Source: Sphingobium aromaticiconvertens | Lineage (GTDB): Bacteria > Pseudomonadota > Alphaproteobacteria > Sphingomonadales > Sphingomonadaceae | NCBI RefSeq assembly: GCF_037154075.1 | Contig: NZ_JBANRJ010000001.1 | Span: 4,025,501-4,089,500 of the forward strand | Direction: 5' to 3' | DNA length: 64,000 nt | Part shown: in pieces, positions 1-8,531 of the stretch | Layout: each line of letters begins with the position of its first letter | How positions within the stretch are numbered: the stretch's first letter is position 1 | Notes under the pieces: model-generated | What the model was told of the DNA's origin: nothing | Database searches by the model: none | The model's input: the letters and a program-made list of their open reading frames with translations, nothing else | Made by a program: the position numbers and the translations under genes

Positions 1-527
1 GTCGCGATCGCGCGCCGCGCTTCCTCCGTCGCCAGATATTGCGCCCGCGCCGCCTCGTTGAGGTTGCGCAGCCGGCCCCAGAAGTCGATCTCCCAGCCGG
101 CGCTCAGCTGGGCGTAGATCTGGTTGCCGGTGACCGCCTGGCCCGTCACCGACAGATCGGCGGGGGTTCGTCCCCGCGTTCCGGTCGCCACGGCATCGAG
201 TTGGGGGTAGAGCGCCGATCCCTGGATCCGCCACGCCGCCCGCGCCTCCGCGACGCGCCCTGACGCGATCCGGATATCGCGGTTGTTCTCCAGCGCAGCA
301 GCGATCAGCGTGCGAAGCTGCGCCTCGCGGAAGAAATCATACCAGCCGATCCGGGCGATGGACGGCGAGCCGGAGGCCGATGCGGCATAGGTTTGCGGAA
401 CGGGCTGCGGCGGACGGACATGCGCCGGCGCGAACGAGCAGCCGGCCAGAAGCATGGACGCAGCGAGACAGGCTGCGCTTATCGCTGGCCGTCGGTATCT
501 GGCCCCTGTGATCTCTGGAACGGCCAT
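1..527 (-). CDS. NodT-family RND efflux outer-membrane lipoprotein, N-terminal part
   Basis: The reading frame starts at ATG 527 and runs off the left edge, so only about 175 N-terminal residues are present. It opens with a hydrophobic signal ending in a lipobox (LLAGC), so the protein should be lipidated and exported. It continues with the typical start of TolC-like efflux channels: a tyrosine-tryptophan rich entry, then ALENNRDIRIASGRVAEARA, then a GWEIDFWGRLRN segment. These match the OEP/NodT family, the outer channel of RND pumps. A GTG 12 bases upstream is an alternative start. The pump and adaptor genes would lie outside or to the left of the window. Substrate cannot be told. Confidence 0.88.
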   Translation of the reverse strand, partial: MAVPEITGARYRRPAISAACLAASMLLAGCSFAPAHVRPPQPVPQTYAASASGSPSIARIGWYDFFREAQLRTLIAAALENNRDIRIASGRVAEARAAWRIQGSALYPQLDAVATGTRGRTPADLSVTGQAVTGNQIYAQLSAGWEIDFWGRLRNLNEAARAQYLATEEARRAIA

Positions 528-568
528 ATCGTCGCGCACTGCCCCCTGGTTCGGTCTTCAAATAGGCA

Positions 569-596
569 GCTCCCGCCCGGGGGACCGGGCGGGAGC
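569..596 (-). terminator. Hairpin downstream of the phasin gene
   Basis: Near-perfect GC-rich inverted repeat: GCTCCCGCCCG, a short loop, then CGGGCGGGAGC. It lies 26 bases beyond the phasin stop. The T-run that follows on the minus strand is weak, so it may terminate or act as a 3' stabiliser. It separates phasin from the downstream efflux gene. Confidence 0.7.
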
Positions 597-621
597 CGTT
601 GTTCGCCGTGAGTTGCGACCC

Positions 622-1041
622 TCAGGCTGTCGCGGAAACTTTTGCAGGCGCCTTCGCCTTCTCGGGCTCGGCCACAGATATCTGCTTGGCCAGGGGCTGG
701 AACCACGTCCGGAACGTATCGGACAGTTCCTGCTGGTTGGTCGTCTGCGAGAGCAGATCTTTCCAGCTACCCTGCCATTCGTCGACGGCCGCCTTGATCT
801 TGCTCACCGAGGCCTCCCGGCTCTTTTCGACCTCGCCGAGCAGGCTCGTGACCGCGTCGCTTCTGAAGCTCGGGACAGTCCCCGGCTTCAGTTCCTTGAA
901 CTGATCGACGAAGAGGGTCGCCGCCTTGCTGCCGATCTGTGCATACTCCTCGCCACCGCTCCGGGCGATCTCGGCGAATTTGAGGACAAGCTCGCCATTG
1001 GCCTTGGCAAGGGCGGTAATCTGATCGAGGGGATAGCTCAT
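622..1041 (-). CDS. phaP: Phasin family protein
   Basis: 139 residues, the usual size for phasins, which coat polyhydroxyalkanoate granules and control their number and size. The protein is amphipathic and helical with no membrane segment. It has the phasin-like pattern FAEIARSGGEEYAQIGSKAA, then DAVTSLLGEVEKSREASVSK, an aromatic WQGSWKDLL stretch, and a tail rich in Ala, Lys and Pro. The gene lies about 100 bases downstream of an acetoacetyl-CoA reductase in the same direction, supporting a role in PHB storage. Family assignment is good; the exact phasin subtype is inference. Confidence 0.82.
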   Translation of the reverse strand: MSYPLDQITALAKANGELVLKFAEIARSGGEEYAQIGSKAATLFVDQFKELKPGTVPSFRSDAVTSLLGEVEKSREASVSKIKAAVDEWQGSWKDLLSQTTNQQELSDTFRTWFQPLAKQISVAEPEKAKAPAKVSATA

Positions 1042-1145
1042 GGGTCAGGTCCTTTCGAGAATCGAGGCGGGAGGAAAAACAGTTTCCGTTGCGATGCTGC
1101 GCTGCGATATGAGGGATTGTCCTTACGCACGATGGCAGACGAGGC

Positions 1146-1874
1146 TCAGCCATTGGCGATATATTGCCCTCCGTTGATGGTAAGCACCGAGCCCGTGCAG
1201 AAAGCCGCCTTTGGCGAGGCGAGATAGGAGACCGCTTGCGCGACCTCGTCGGGGTCGCCGAGACGGCCGACAGGGATGCCGGCGATGATCCCGGCGCGCA
1301 CCTCCTCCTTGACGGCGGCGACCATGTCGGTGTCGACATAACCGGGACAGACCGCGTTGACGGTTATGCCGCGCGCGGCATTTTCCTGAGCCAGCGCCTT
1401 GGTGAAGCCGATCACGCCCGCCTTCGCCGCGGAATAGTTGACCTGCCCTATCTGGCCCTTCTGCCCATTGATCGACGAGATGTTGATGATCCGGCCGAAG
1501 CGCCGCTCGCGCATGCCCTCGATGATTGCGCGGGTCATGGTGAACATCGAGTCGAGGTTGTTCGCCAGCACGGACCGCCAATTGTCCCAGCTCATCTTGT
1601 GGAAGACCCCGTCGCGGGTGATGCCCGCATTGTTGATGAGGATGGACACCGGCCCAAGCCGTTCTTCGACCTGGGCCACGCCGTCCCGGCAGGCCGCCTC
1701 GTCCGCAACGTCCCATTTGAACACCGATATGCCGGTGTCCTGCTTGAACCGGGCGGCGGCGGCGTCATTGCCATGATAGACGGCCGCCACCTCATGGCCT
1801 TCGGCCTTCAGCGATCGGGCGATGGCCGCGCCGATCCCGCGCGTGCCACCGGTTACGAGTGCGATATCCGTCAT
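1146..1874 (-). CDS. phaB: Acetoacetyl-CoA reductase (PhaB-type SDR)
   Basis: 242 residues. Classical short-chain dehydrogenase with the nucleotide-binding GGTRGIG at residues 9-15, NNAG at 81-84, and the catalytic Ser134, Tyr147 and Lys151. ITRDG and FHKM after NNAG, and the GQxGQxNYSAAKAG segment, are typical of PhaB, which reduces acetoacetyl-CoA to (R)-3-hydroxybutyryl-CoA with NADPH for PHB synthesis. The start ATG at 1874 was preferred over the longer frame because it gives the canonical N-terminus. Phasin follows downstream; a TetR gene is divergent upstream. A second copy with the same catalytic spacing lies at 5030-5752. Confidence 0.9.
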   Translation of the reverse strand: MTDIALVTGGTRGIGAAIARSLKAEGHEVAAVYHGNDAAAARFKQDTGISVFKWDVADEAACRDGVAQVEERLGPVSILINNAGITRDGVFHKMSWDNWRSVLANNLDSMFTMTRAIIEGMRERRFGRIINISSINGQKGQIGQVNYSAAKAGVIGFTKALAQENAARGITVNAVCPGYVDTDMVAAVKEEVRAGIIAGIPVGRLGDPDEVAQAVSYLASPKAAFCTGSVLTINGGQYIANG

Positions 1875-1944
1875 GATCGTCCGGGTCCGTTCCTGTTTCA
1901 GATGCGCCGCGAGGTTTCCCCCACAGCTCCTCCCCGGACAATGC

Positions 1945-1985
1945 GTATGTATACTTAGCGGTTTTGTTATCGCCTCCTGGCGATA
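1945..1985. promoter_or_regulatory. Divergent promoter region with palindromes between phaB and the TetR gene
   Basis: Two small inverted repeats lie here. GTAT-GT-ATAC (1945-1954) overlaps a TAAGTATA string on the minus strand that could be the phaB -10 region. TATCGCC-TCCT-GGCGATA (1968-1985) has perfect 7-base arms and is the best candidate operator for the adjacent TetR regulator. The assignment is by position only. Confidence 0.45.
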
Positions 1986-2040
1986 CCGGATCAAGTCAAA
2001 ACTCATGCAAGACCTGGATGATCGGGTTAGAGACGGTTTT

Positions 2041-2733
2041 ATGACAAGAGCAACATCAACCGGACGTGCCAGGCGCCTGCCGCCGCGTGACCCCAAAGGG
2101 GGCCGGCCGACGCAGGAAATCGCGGCGCTACTGGGCGTTCATATTCTTGATGTGGCGCTCGAACAGTTCATCGCCCATGGCGTGGAAGGCGCCAGCATGG
2201 AGGGGATCGCGATCGCCGCCAGCGTCTCCAAGCGCACGCTCTATTCCCGGTTCGGGTCCAAAACGGCGCTGCTTGTCGCTGCCGTCGAGCATGGAATCGC
2301 GCATCATCTCAGGCCGATCGCATCGACCATTCCGGCCGGCTCGACGCGGGACAAGCTGCTCCATGTCGGCAGGAAAATCCTGGATGCATCGCTCAAGCGT
2401 GAGGTTATCGGCCTGGATTCCCTGATCAACTGGATCGCCGATCATGAATCGGAAGCCGGCCAGGCCAAGCCTTCGATGGGAGCCAAGGCGGGAATTGCGA
2501 TCATCCAGTCAATTCTCGAGCAGGCCCATCGCAACGACGGCAGCGACAGCTCGGTCGACCTGTCGTTCCTGGCGGCGTTCCTCTTCGACGCGTTCGTCAC
2601 AAGCCCGCGGCAGCGCATTCTCCTGCGGCATGAGCTGGAAAACACGTCTCGCGCCAAATCCGACTATCTTGAGCGCACCATGAATCTCATCGCGCGCGGA
2701 ATGCCCTTCCTGGACGAAGACTGTTCCGGTTAA
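2041..2733 (+). CDS. TetR family transcriptional regulator
   Basis: 230 residues from ATG 2041; an in-frame ATG at 2005 is an alternative. After a basic N-terminal arm comes a TetR helix-turn-helix: ALEQFIAHGVEGASMEGIA, then ASVSKRTLYSRFGSKTALL, with the recognition-helix pattern T-LYSRFGSK typical of the family. The C-terminal half is helical, as in TetR ligand domains, and resembles the type that follows AcrR-like HTHs. It is divergent from phaB, with a candidate operator between them, so local repression of the storage genes is plausible. Its ligand is unknown. Confidence 0.85.
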   Translation: MTRATSTGRARRLPPRDPKGGRPTQEIAALLGVHILDVALEQFIAHGVEGASMEGIAIAASVSKRTLYSRFGSKTALLVAAVEHGIAHHLRPIASTIPAGSTRDKLLHVGRKILDASLKREVIGLDSLINWIADHESEAGQAKPSMGAKAGIAIIQSILEQAHRNDGSDSSVDLSFLAAFLFDAFVTSPRQRILLRHELENTSRAKSDYLERTMNLIARGMPFLDEDCSG

Positions 2734-2881
2734 CTCCATGTTCGATCCTGTTGGACATGGACTCCGACCGCAAATCTGGCACCATGGCGTCGCCCCGATG
2801 CATGAGCACGAGCAGGACGCCGTCAAAGATGGCCTGTGCTGACCGACGGCAACGGAGCGCTATGATCAACCAAAGGACAGG

Positions 2882-3745
2882 TCACTGCTCATAGTCCTCA
2901 CCAAGGTAGAGTCTGCGCACATCGGGATTGTGAAGCACCGCGTCGGGCGTCCCCTCGAACAGCACCCTTCCCTCATGGATGACATAGGCCCGGTCGACCA
3001 GTTCGAGCATCTCGTGGACATTATGGTCGGTTATGAGAACGCCGACGTCATGCTGCTTGAGGTCGCGCACCATCAGCTTGATATCGACGATCGACAGGGG
3101 GTCGATGCCGGTAAAGGGCTCGTCCAGCAACATGATGGCCGGCTTCGCGGCCATCGCACGAGCAATCTCGGTGCGGCGGCGTTCTCCGCCTGACAAAGCC
3201 GGAGCCGGCGTATCGCGGACATGGGCGATGCTGAATTCGGCGAGCAGCTCATCGAGGCGCGCCGCGATCACCGCGGGATCATCCGTGCGGCACTCGAGCA
3301 CCGCGGTGATGTTTTCCGCGACCGTCATGCCCCGAAAGACCGATGGCTCCTGCGGAAGATAGCCCAGACCCCGTGCCGCGCGCCTGTCCATCGGAAGCGC
3401 CGTGACATCCGCTCCGCCAAGCAGGATCCTGCCGGCATCGACGCTCGTCAAGCCGATGATCGCATAGAAGGAGATCGTCTTTCCGGCGCCGTTGGGACCA
3501 AGCAGCCCCACGATCTCGCCCGGTTTGACGTTGAGCGAAACGCCGTGGAGGACCTTTCGGGCACCGAATGATTTTTCGATCCCCACAATCGAGAGCCCTT
3601 CGGCCGCACCGGCGGAACTCTGCAATTCGCCTAGTCGACCGGTCACCGGACCGCCATCCGTATGAACAGACGTGCCGCTATCCACGGCTCTCCGGTTCCC
3701 CTGCGAGAGTGGGTTTTCCAGAAAGCTCGCGATGAGCATGGGCAC
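2882..3745 (-). CDS. lptB: ABC transporter ATP-binding protein, LptB-like
   Basis: 287 residues with Walker A GPNGAGKT (83-90), signature LSGGE (184-188) and Walker B IMLLDEP (204-210). The region after Walker A (ISFYAIIGL), the YLPQEPSVFRGMTVAENI segment and the short family-specific C-terminus ending in YLGEDYE match LptB, the ATPase of the LPS export machine LptB2FG. The first 50 residues are extra compared with usual LptB (about 240 aa), so the true start may be internal. No other lpt gene is nearby; it is the last gene of an operon with PHA enzymes, an odd setting that suggests a second, specialised copy. Confidence 0.85.
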   Translation of the reverse strand: MPMLIASFLENPLSQGNRRAVDSGTSVHTDGGPVTGRLGELQSSAGAAEGLSIVGIEKSFGARKVLHGVSLNVKPGEIVGLLGPNGAGKTISFYAIIGLTSVDAGRILLGGADVTALPMDRRAARGLGYLPQEPSVFRGMTVAENITAVLECRTDDPAVIAARLDELLAEFSIAHVRDTPAPALSGGERRRTEIARAMAAKPAIMLLDEPFTGIDPLSIVDIKLMVRDLKQHDVGVLITDHNVHEMLELVDRAYVIHEGRVLFEGTPDAVLHNPDVRRLYLGEDYEQ

Positions 3746-3819
3746 GCGACACCTTATCGGTTGCGTTCGGACCGGAGCGGCGTCGACGGAAGATCGATCG
3801 CCGCCCCAAGCCTCTTCGC

Positions 3820-5004
3820 TCAGGAGACGGCTTCAAGAGCCAGGGCAACGCCCTGCCCGCCCCCGATGCAAAGCGTGACAAGCCCGCGCCTGAGCCCGTC
3901 GCGCCGCATCGACTCGAGCAGCCGCGTCGTCAGCACCGCGCCCGTCGCGCCGATCGGATGGCCATGGGCGATCGCCCCGCCTTCGACATTGACGATGTCC
4001 TCCGGCAGCCCGAGTTCCCGTACGACGGCGATGGCGATCGCGGCAAAGGCTTCGTTGATCTCGACCCGTTCGAGATCCGACACCGACCAGCCCGCACGGG
4101 TGAGCGCCTGGCGCACGGCCGGGACCGGCCCCAGCCCGAACAGTCCGGGCTCCACCGCACCCACGCCGAAAGCGACCAGCCGACCGACCGGAGCTACGCC
4201 GTGCTGGCTGGCCCAGTCCTCGCTCGCCACGATCATCGCCGCCGCGCCGGTATTGAGGCCGGGCGCATTGCCTGCCGTGATTGTTCCTTCCGGACGAAAG
4301 GCCGGCTTGAGGTGGGCGAGGCTTTCGAGCGTCGCATCCGGTCGGTTCTGCTCGTCCCGCGAAAAGCTGGTCGGCCCCTTTCGTCCCGGAATTTCGACCG
4401 CCACGATCTCGCTGTCGAACTTGCCGGCCGCCTGGGCCGTACTGAACCGCTGTTGCGAGCGCACTGCCCAACTGTCCTGGGCGTCGCGCGAGATCTGAAA
4501 TTTCGTGACGAGGTCCTCGGTCACCCAGCCCGAATGCTGATCGACGAACGCGTCGTTGAGACCGTCATGGAGCATGCTGTCGAAAAGCTTGCCGTCGCCC
4601 ATGCGATAACCCCAGCGGCCCTTCTCGATAAGGTAGGGCGCCTGGTCCATATTCTCCATCCCGCCCGCGACAGCGGCATTCGTCAGGCCCAGCATGATCT
4701 CCTGCGCGGCAGTGGCGATCGCCTGGGCTCCGGAGCCGCAGACCCGGTTGACGGTCATCGCCGGCACAGTGTCAGGGATTCCGCCACCGATCGCCGCCTG
4801 CCGCGCCGGGTTCATCTTCGCTCCGGCCTGCACCACCTGGCCCATGACGACCGTATCGATCGCGTCGCCGGTTACGCCGGCGCGCTTGAGCGTCTCGGCA
4901 ATGGCGATACTGCCGAGTCTCGGCGCGGCCATGTCCTTGAGGCTGCCGCCATAGCTTCCGATCGCGGTTCGCACGGGTGCGCAAAGAACAACATTCTTGG
5001 TCAT
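3820..5004 (-). CDS. phaA: Acetyl-CoA C-acetyltransferase (biosynthetic thiolase)
   Basis: 394 residues, normal for thiolases. It condenses two acetyl-CoA to acetoacetyl-CoA, the first step of PHB synthesis. The nucleophile is Cys89 in NRVCGSGAQA, the second catalytic pair is His349 in GHPIGATG and Cys379 in LCIGGGQG, and NEAFA is present. The ATG at 5004 follows a good ribosome site (GGAAGGAG). It starts 25 bases after the stop of a phaB copy, forming an SDR-phaB-phaA-lptB operon on the minus strand. Confidence 0.92.
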   Translation of the reverse strand: MTKNVVLCAPVRTAIGSYGGSLKDMAAPRLGSIAIAETLKRAGVTGDAIDTVVMGQVVQAGAKMNPARQAAIGGGIPDTVPAMTVNRVCGSGAQAIATAAQEIMLGLTNAAVAGGMENMDQAPYLIEKGRWGYRMGDGKLFDSMLHDGLNDAFVDQHSGWVTEDLVTKFQISRDAQDSWAVRSQQRFSTAQAAGKFDSEIVAVEIPGRKGPTSFSRDEQNRPDATLESLAHLKPAFRPEGTITAGNAPGLNTGAAAMIVASEDWASQHGVAPVGRLVAFGVGAVEPGLFGLGPVPAVRQALTRAGWSVSDLERVEINEAFAAIAIAVVRELGLPEDIVNVEGGAIAHGHPIGATGAVLTTRLLESMRRDGLRRGLVTLCIGGGQGVALALEAVS

Positions 5005-5029
5005 GATCTTCTCCTTCCATTCGGCCGCT

Positions 5030-5752
5030 TCAGGCCATGTATTTGCCGCCGTTGATCGAAAGCGTGGCGCCGGTGACAAAGCCGGCTTCGTCCTCGACAA
5101 GGAAGAGGACGCCGCGCGCGATCTCATCGGGCGTGCCGAGACGGCCCACGGGAACGGCGCCAAGAACAGCCTTCATCGCCTCCGCCGATACCGCGGCGAC
5201 CATGGCGGTGTCGGTATAGCCCGGCGCTATCGCATTGACCGTGACGTTGCGCGCCGCGCCCTCGAGCGCGAGCGCCTTGGTGAAGCCGATCACGCCCGCC
5301 TTGGCGGCGGCATAGTTGGTCTGGCCGAACTGCCCCGACAGCGCGTTGACCGAACTCACATTGACGATCCGGCCGAAGCGCCGCTCACGCATGCCCTCGA
5401 TCACCGCGCGGCACATGTTGAAGCAGCCGCCGAGGTCGACGTCGATCACGCTGCGCCATTGCTCCTCGCTCATCTTGTGGAGCGTGCCGTCGCGGGTGAT
5501 GCCGGCATTGTTGACGAGGATGTCGACCGGCCCGACCTCCGCCACGACCTTGGCGACGCTCGCCTGGCTCGCGGCAAAATCGCCCACGTTCCAGCCATAG
5601 ACCGGAATGCCCGTCTCGTCGTGAAACGCCTGGGCTTCGGCCTCGTTGCCGAAATAATTGGCGACGACGGTGTAGCCATGCGCCTTGAGGAGTCGTGCGG
5701 TCGCGGCGCCGATACCGCTCACGCCGCCGGTGATAAGCGCTATACGGGACAT
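5030..5752 (-). CDS. phaB: Acetoacetyl-CoA reductase (second PhaB-type SDR)
   Basis: 240 residues, closely similar to the product of 1146-1874, with GGVSGIG near residue 10, NNAGITRDG, Ser134, Tyr147 and Lys151. The catalytic distances are identical in the two copies. It sits directly before phaA, the usual pairing for PHB precursor supply: phaA makes acetoacetyl-CoA and phaB reduces it. Having two reductases, one near phasin and one with thiolase, may allow expression under different conditions. Confidence 0.9.
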   Translation of the reverse strand: MSRIALITGGVSGIGAATARLLKAHGYTVVANYFGNEAEAQAFHDETGIPVYGWNVGDFAASQASVAKVVAEVGPVDILVNNAGITRDGTLHKMSEEQWRSVIDVDLGGCFNMCRAVIEGMRERRFGRIVNVSSVNALSGQFGQTNYAAAKAGVIGFTKALALEGAARNVTVNAIAPGYTDTAMVAAVSAEAMKAVLGAVPVGRLGTPDEIARGVLFLVEDEAGFVTGATLSINGGKYMA

Positions 5753-5801
5753 GAGAAATTCCTTGCTGCTGGTGCTGATGAAAAGGGAGTGGGCGACGCG
5801 G

Positions 5802-6542
5802 TCACTGCGCGAGATAGCCGCCATCGACGGGATAGTAGCCGCCGGTCATGAACGAGGCGCGATCGGACAGCAGAAAGGCGACAAGCGCCGCCACCTCCTC
5901 GGGCCGGCCGAGCCGGCCAATGGGATGCTGATCGATCAGCGCGGGCGACGGTTCGCCCTGCGCCCGGATCAGCGGCGTATCGATGACCGCTGGCCCCACC
6001 GCGTTGATGCGAATGCCCTTGCGGGCATAGTCGACGGCTGCGGTCCGGGTCATGCCGACCACGGCGTGCTTGGCAGCCGCGTAAGCGATGGTGCCGGGCA
6101 GGCCGAGCATGCCGCAGATCGAACTCATGTTGACGATCGCACCGCCGCCCGAAACCAGCATCGCCGGGATCTGATAGCGCATGCCGTAGAACACGCCGTC
6201 CATGTCGACGCTGAGCACGCGCCGCCATTCGGCAAGATCATATTCACCGGCCGGAGCGGAGGCGCCGCCGACGCCGGCATTGTTCACGGCAAGATCGAGC
6301 CGGCCGAAGGTCTTCACCGCGAAAGCCACCATCGCCTCGACATCCGCGGCATTCGCCACGTCCGTCCGAAGCGGAAAGGCCCTGCCGTCATCGATCTGGG
6401 CAGCGAGAGCGTGTACACGGTCGATATCGAGATCGGCGAGCACGAGCCGGGCGCCGGAGGCGGCCAACTCACGGGAGATGGCCTCGCCCAGCCCGCTGGC
6501 GGCTCCAGTCACGATCGCGACCTTGTCATTGAAGTCGAACAT
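5802..6542 (-). CDS. SDR family oxidoreductase
   Basis: 246 residues. TGAASGLG Rossmann motif near residue 12, NNAG at 87-90, catalytic Ser140/141, Tyr154 and Lys158, and a C-terminal [13 protein letters not shown]. These mark a classical SDR of the FabG/3-hydroxyacyl dehydrogenase type. Acidic ADLD after the second strand suggests NAD(H) rather than NADP(H). It is the first gene of the phaB-phaA-lptB operon, so a role in hydroxyacyl-CoA metabolism is likely, but the substrate cannot be read from sequence. Confidence 0.85.
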   Translation of the reverse strand: MFDFNDKVAIVTGAASGLGEAISRELAASGARLVLADLDIDRVHALAAQIDDGRAFPLRTDVANAADVEAMVAFAVKTFGRLDLAVNNAGVGGASAPAGEYDLAEWRRVLSVDMDGVFYGMRYQIPAMLVSGGGAIVNMSSICGMLGLPGTIAYAAAKHAVVGMTRTAAVDYARKGIRINAVGPAVIDTPLIRAQGEPSPALIDQHPIGRLGRPEEVAALVAFLLSDRASFMTGGYYPVDGGYLAQ

Positions 6543-7059
6543 CCGGTTCTCCAGAGCGCACGAAAGCCGCCGCCCAAAACGGGCGTCGCCAAGCCGATCC
6601 GGCACCTCTCCCTGGCGTTTTGGATTCCCGATCACCACGGGATATGCGGTTCATGTGCATCGCCGGAGCACCACCCCGCCATCGGGAACTATACTTATGC
6701 GTTTCGTATCGACGCTAATTCGTTCCTCTTTCCATCCGGGAAAGCGTGAGGAATGGACGACGGCTGGAGCGGCAGGATCGTCACAAATCGGATGGCGGAG
6801 GACATATTCTGTGTCGGGCCAGGCGCAAATATACTGATGGCCGGGGTTGCGCCTTATCTCTCCCCTGCAGTACCGTTCTGTGAAATTGGCGACTCTCGGA
6901 AAGACATGCGTGGTGGTAAGATGAGAGTAGCCGCTTGATAACGATGGTATAATCGGAGGCGGTTTCAGGGGAGGATGCTGAGTCAGGCTACGTCATCGCG
7001 TAGTGCGTGTTCCTCGCTGTCAGGCGATGGAAGGGCATGTCCGATTGGAGATGAGGAAC
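6543..7059. other. Intergenic region with promoter-like elements
   Basis: No convincing gene. On the minus strand at 6690-6697 the string TAAGTATA, preceded by AAACGCA, closely resembles the string upstream of the first phaB (1950-1957) and may be the promoter of the SDR-phaB-phaA operon. On the plus strand a perfect TATAAT lies at 6948-6953 without a clear -35, about 110 bases before the next small gene. Confidence 0.4.
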
Positions 7060-7320
7060 ATGGACACATCCGCCGCCACTTCGCCACCAGACCCGTTGGA
7101 AGACGTTGCAGAGACATTCATTCGCGCCGCGGTTACCCGGCTCGCCTCGGCTTTTCCGCCCGCAATGCTCCTCCAGGTCTTCTCCGACCGGACATTTCAC
7201 CTCGCCCTCCCGCCGGGCAAGCGACCGCGGCGCAACGCCAGGATCGCGCGCGAACATACGCGGCTGTTCGATTATCCGGTCCGTGGTGCAGGCGACAGCG
7301 GTTGGCACCTGCGCGCATGA
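7060..7320 (+). CDS. Small protein coupled to phospholipase A
   Basis: 86 residues, not recognised. The start at ATG 7060 follows GAGATGAGG; ATG 7051 is possible. The sequence has an acidic N-terminus and a basic middle (PGKRPRRNARIAREH) with no signal peptide or membrane segment. Its stop overlaps the start of the phospholipase gene (ATGA at 7317-7320), the arrangement expected of translational coupling. This is the main evidence that it is real. Confidence 0.5.
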   Translation: MDTSAATSPPDPLEDVAETFIRAAVTRLASAFPPAMLLQVFSDRTFHLALPPGKRPRRNARIAREHTRLFDYPVRGAGDSGWHLRA

Positions 7321-8531
7321 CGATCCGTCCGCACTTCTGGTTCATGGCTGGCGCATCGATTCTCCTCGCGCCGACGGCCCATGCCGCCTCGCCGGTCGAG
7401 ATCCTGATCGGCGACGCCGGCCAGCGCGACCAGGACGGCGCCATTCTGGTCGATCTGCGATTGCTCAACGGGGACCGCGATCCGCAAACGGTATCCTTGC
7501 CCGACCGAATCGAGGCACGGATCGGGGCTGCCGGATCTGTCCGGACCGTATGGCTCGAACGCGCCGCGAATGTCCCGGCCAGCCTGACCGTGCCGCCTGG
7601 CGGGTTCATGCGCGCTCGCTATTGCTTTCGCGCGCCTTCCGACCTGACGCTGGATGGCGCGACGCTTTCCATTCCGGCGTGGCGTTCGCAGCAGATCACT
7701 GTTGCTTTGCGGTCGGCGACGCAAGTGGCGCAAGCCATATCCGCACCGCAGGCGCCTTCCGAGCCGGAGCGGGAAGCGGCGCCGCCGCCCGCCGACCGTT
7801 CGGCTGGCAATGCCTTTCTCGTCAATCTCTCGGCCTATGAGCCGATCTACGCCGTCTACGGGCCTGGCACCAACAGTGAGGCAAGGATCCAGATCAGCTT
7901 CAAATACCAGCTGTTCGGATCGAGACGGGCTGATGGGCTGCCGGGGTCCTGGCGTGATGGGCTTCACTTCGCCTATAGCCAGCGTATGTTCTGGGACCTG
8001 GGCGGGAACTCCTCGCCGTTCCGCAATGTCGATTATCAGCCCGAACTCTTCTATCTGACCCCTTCCGCCACTTTGTCGAACGGCATCTCGGTGAGCGCGC
8101 AGGGCGGTATCCGGCATGAATCGAACGGGCGCGACGGCGCGGCGTCGCGCAGCATCAACAGCGTCTATGTCGCGCCGATGGCGGCGATCCCGCTCGGCGG
8201 AGACTATCGCCTCTCGGTCGCACCACGTCTGGCGCTTTTCGTCGGCGACAAGTCGGACAATCCCGATATCCGCCGATACCGCGGCATCACGGGGCTATTC
8301 GTGGAGATCGGGGAGGATGAAGGACTGCGCCTCTCCACCTCCACCCGGTTCAACTTTTCGAGCGGCAAGGGCGCGCTCAGTGCCGATCTCTCCTATCCGC
8401 TGCCTCGTCTGCTGGGGGGTGGTCCGGACCTTTATCTGTTCGGACAGAGTTTCGTTGGCTATGGCGAGAACCTGCTCGACTATGATCGGCGCATGACGCG
8501 GTTCAGAATAGGCGTCGCGCTCGTGCGATAA
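7317..8531 (+). CDS. pldA: Outer-membrane phospholipase A (OMPLA)
   Basis: 404 residues with a cleavable signal peptide ending near THAAS. After a roughly 150-residue domain not found in the short enterobacterial enzyme comes a beta-barrel with the OMPLA catalytic signature RHESNGRDG followed by SRSIN: His267, Ser269 and Asn281 by analogy to the His-Ser-Asn triad. Aromatic-rich strands such as FAYSQRMFWDL and the C-terminal Arg fit an outer-membrane barrel. The enzyme hydrolyses phospholipids that reach the outer leaflet and is active as a calcium-dependent dimer in the family. Proline-rich linker near residues 140-160. Confidence 0.85.
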   Translation: MTIRPHFWFMAGASILLAPTAHAASPVEILIGDAGQRDQDGAILVDLRLLNGDRDPQTVSLPDRIEARIGAAGSVRTVWLERAANVPASLTVPPGGFMRARYCFRAPSDLTLDGATLSIPAWRSQQITVALRSATQVAQAISAPQAPSEPEREAAPPPADRSAGNAFLVNLSAYEPIYAVYGPGTNSEARIQISFKYQLFGSRRADGLPGSWRDGLHFAYSQRMFWDLGGNSSPFRNVDYQPELFYLTPSATLSNGISVSAQGGIRHESNGRDGAASRSINSVYVAPMAAIPLGGDYRLSVAPRLALFVGDKSDNPDIRRYRGITGLFVEIGEDEGLRLSTSTRFNFSSGKGALSADLSYPLPRLLGGGPDLYLFGQSFVGYGENLLDYDRRMTRFRIGVALVR

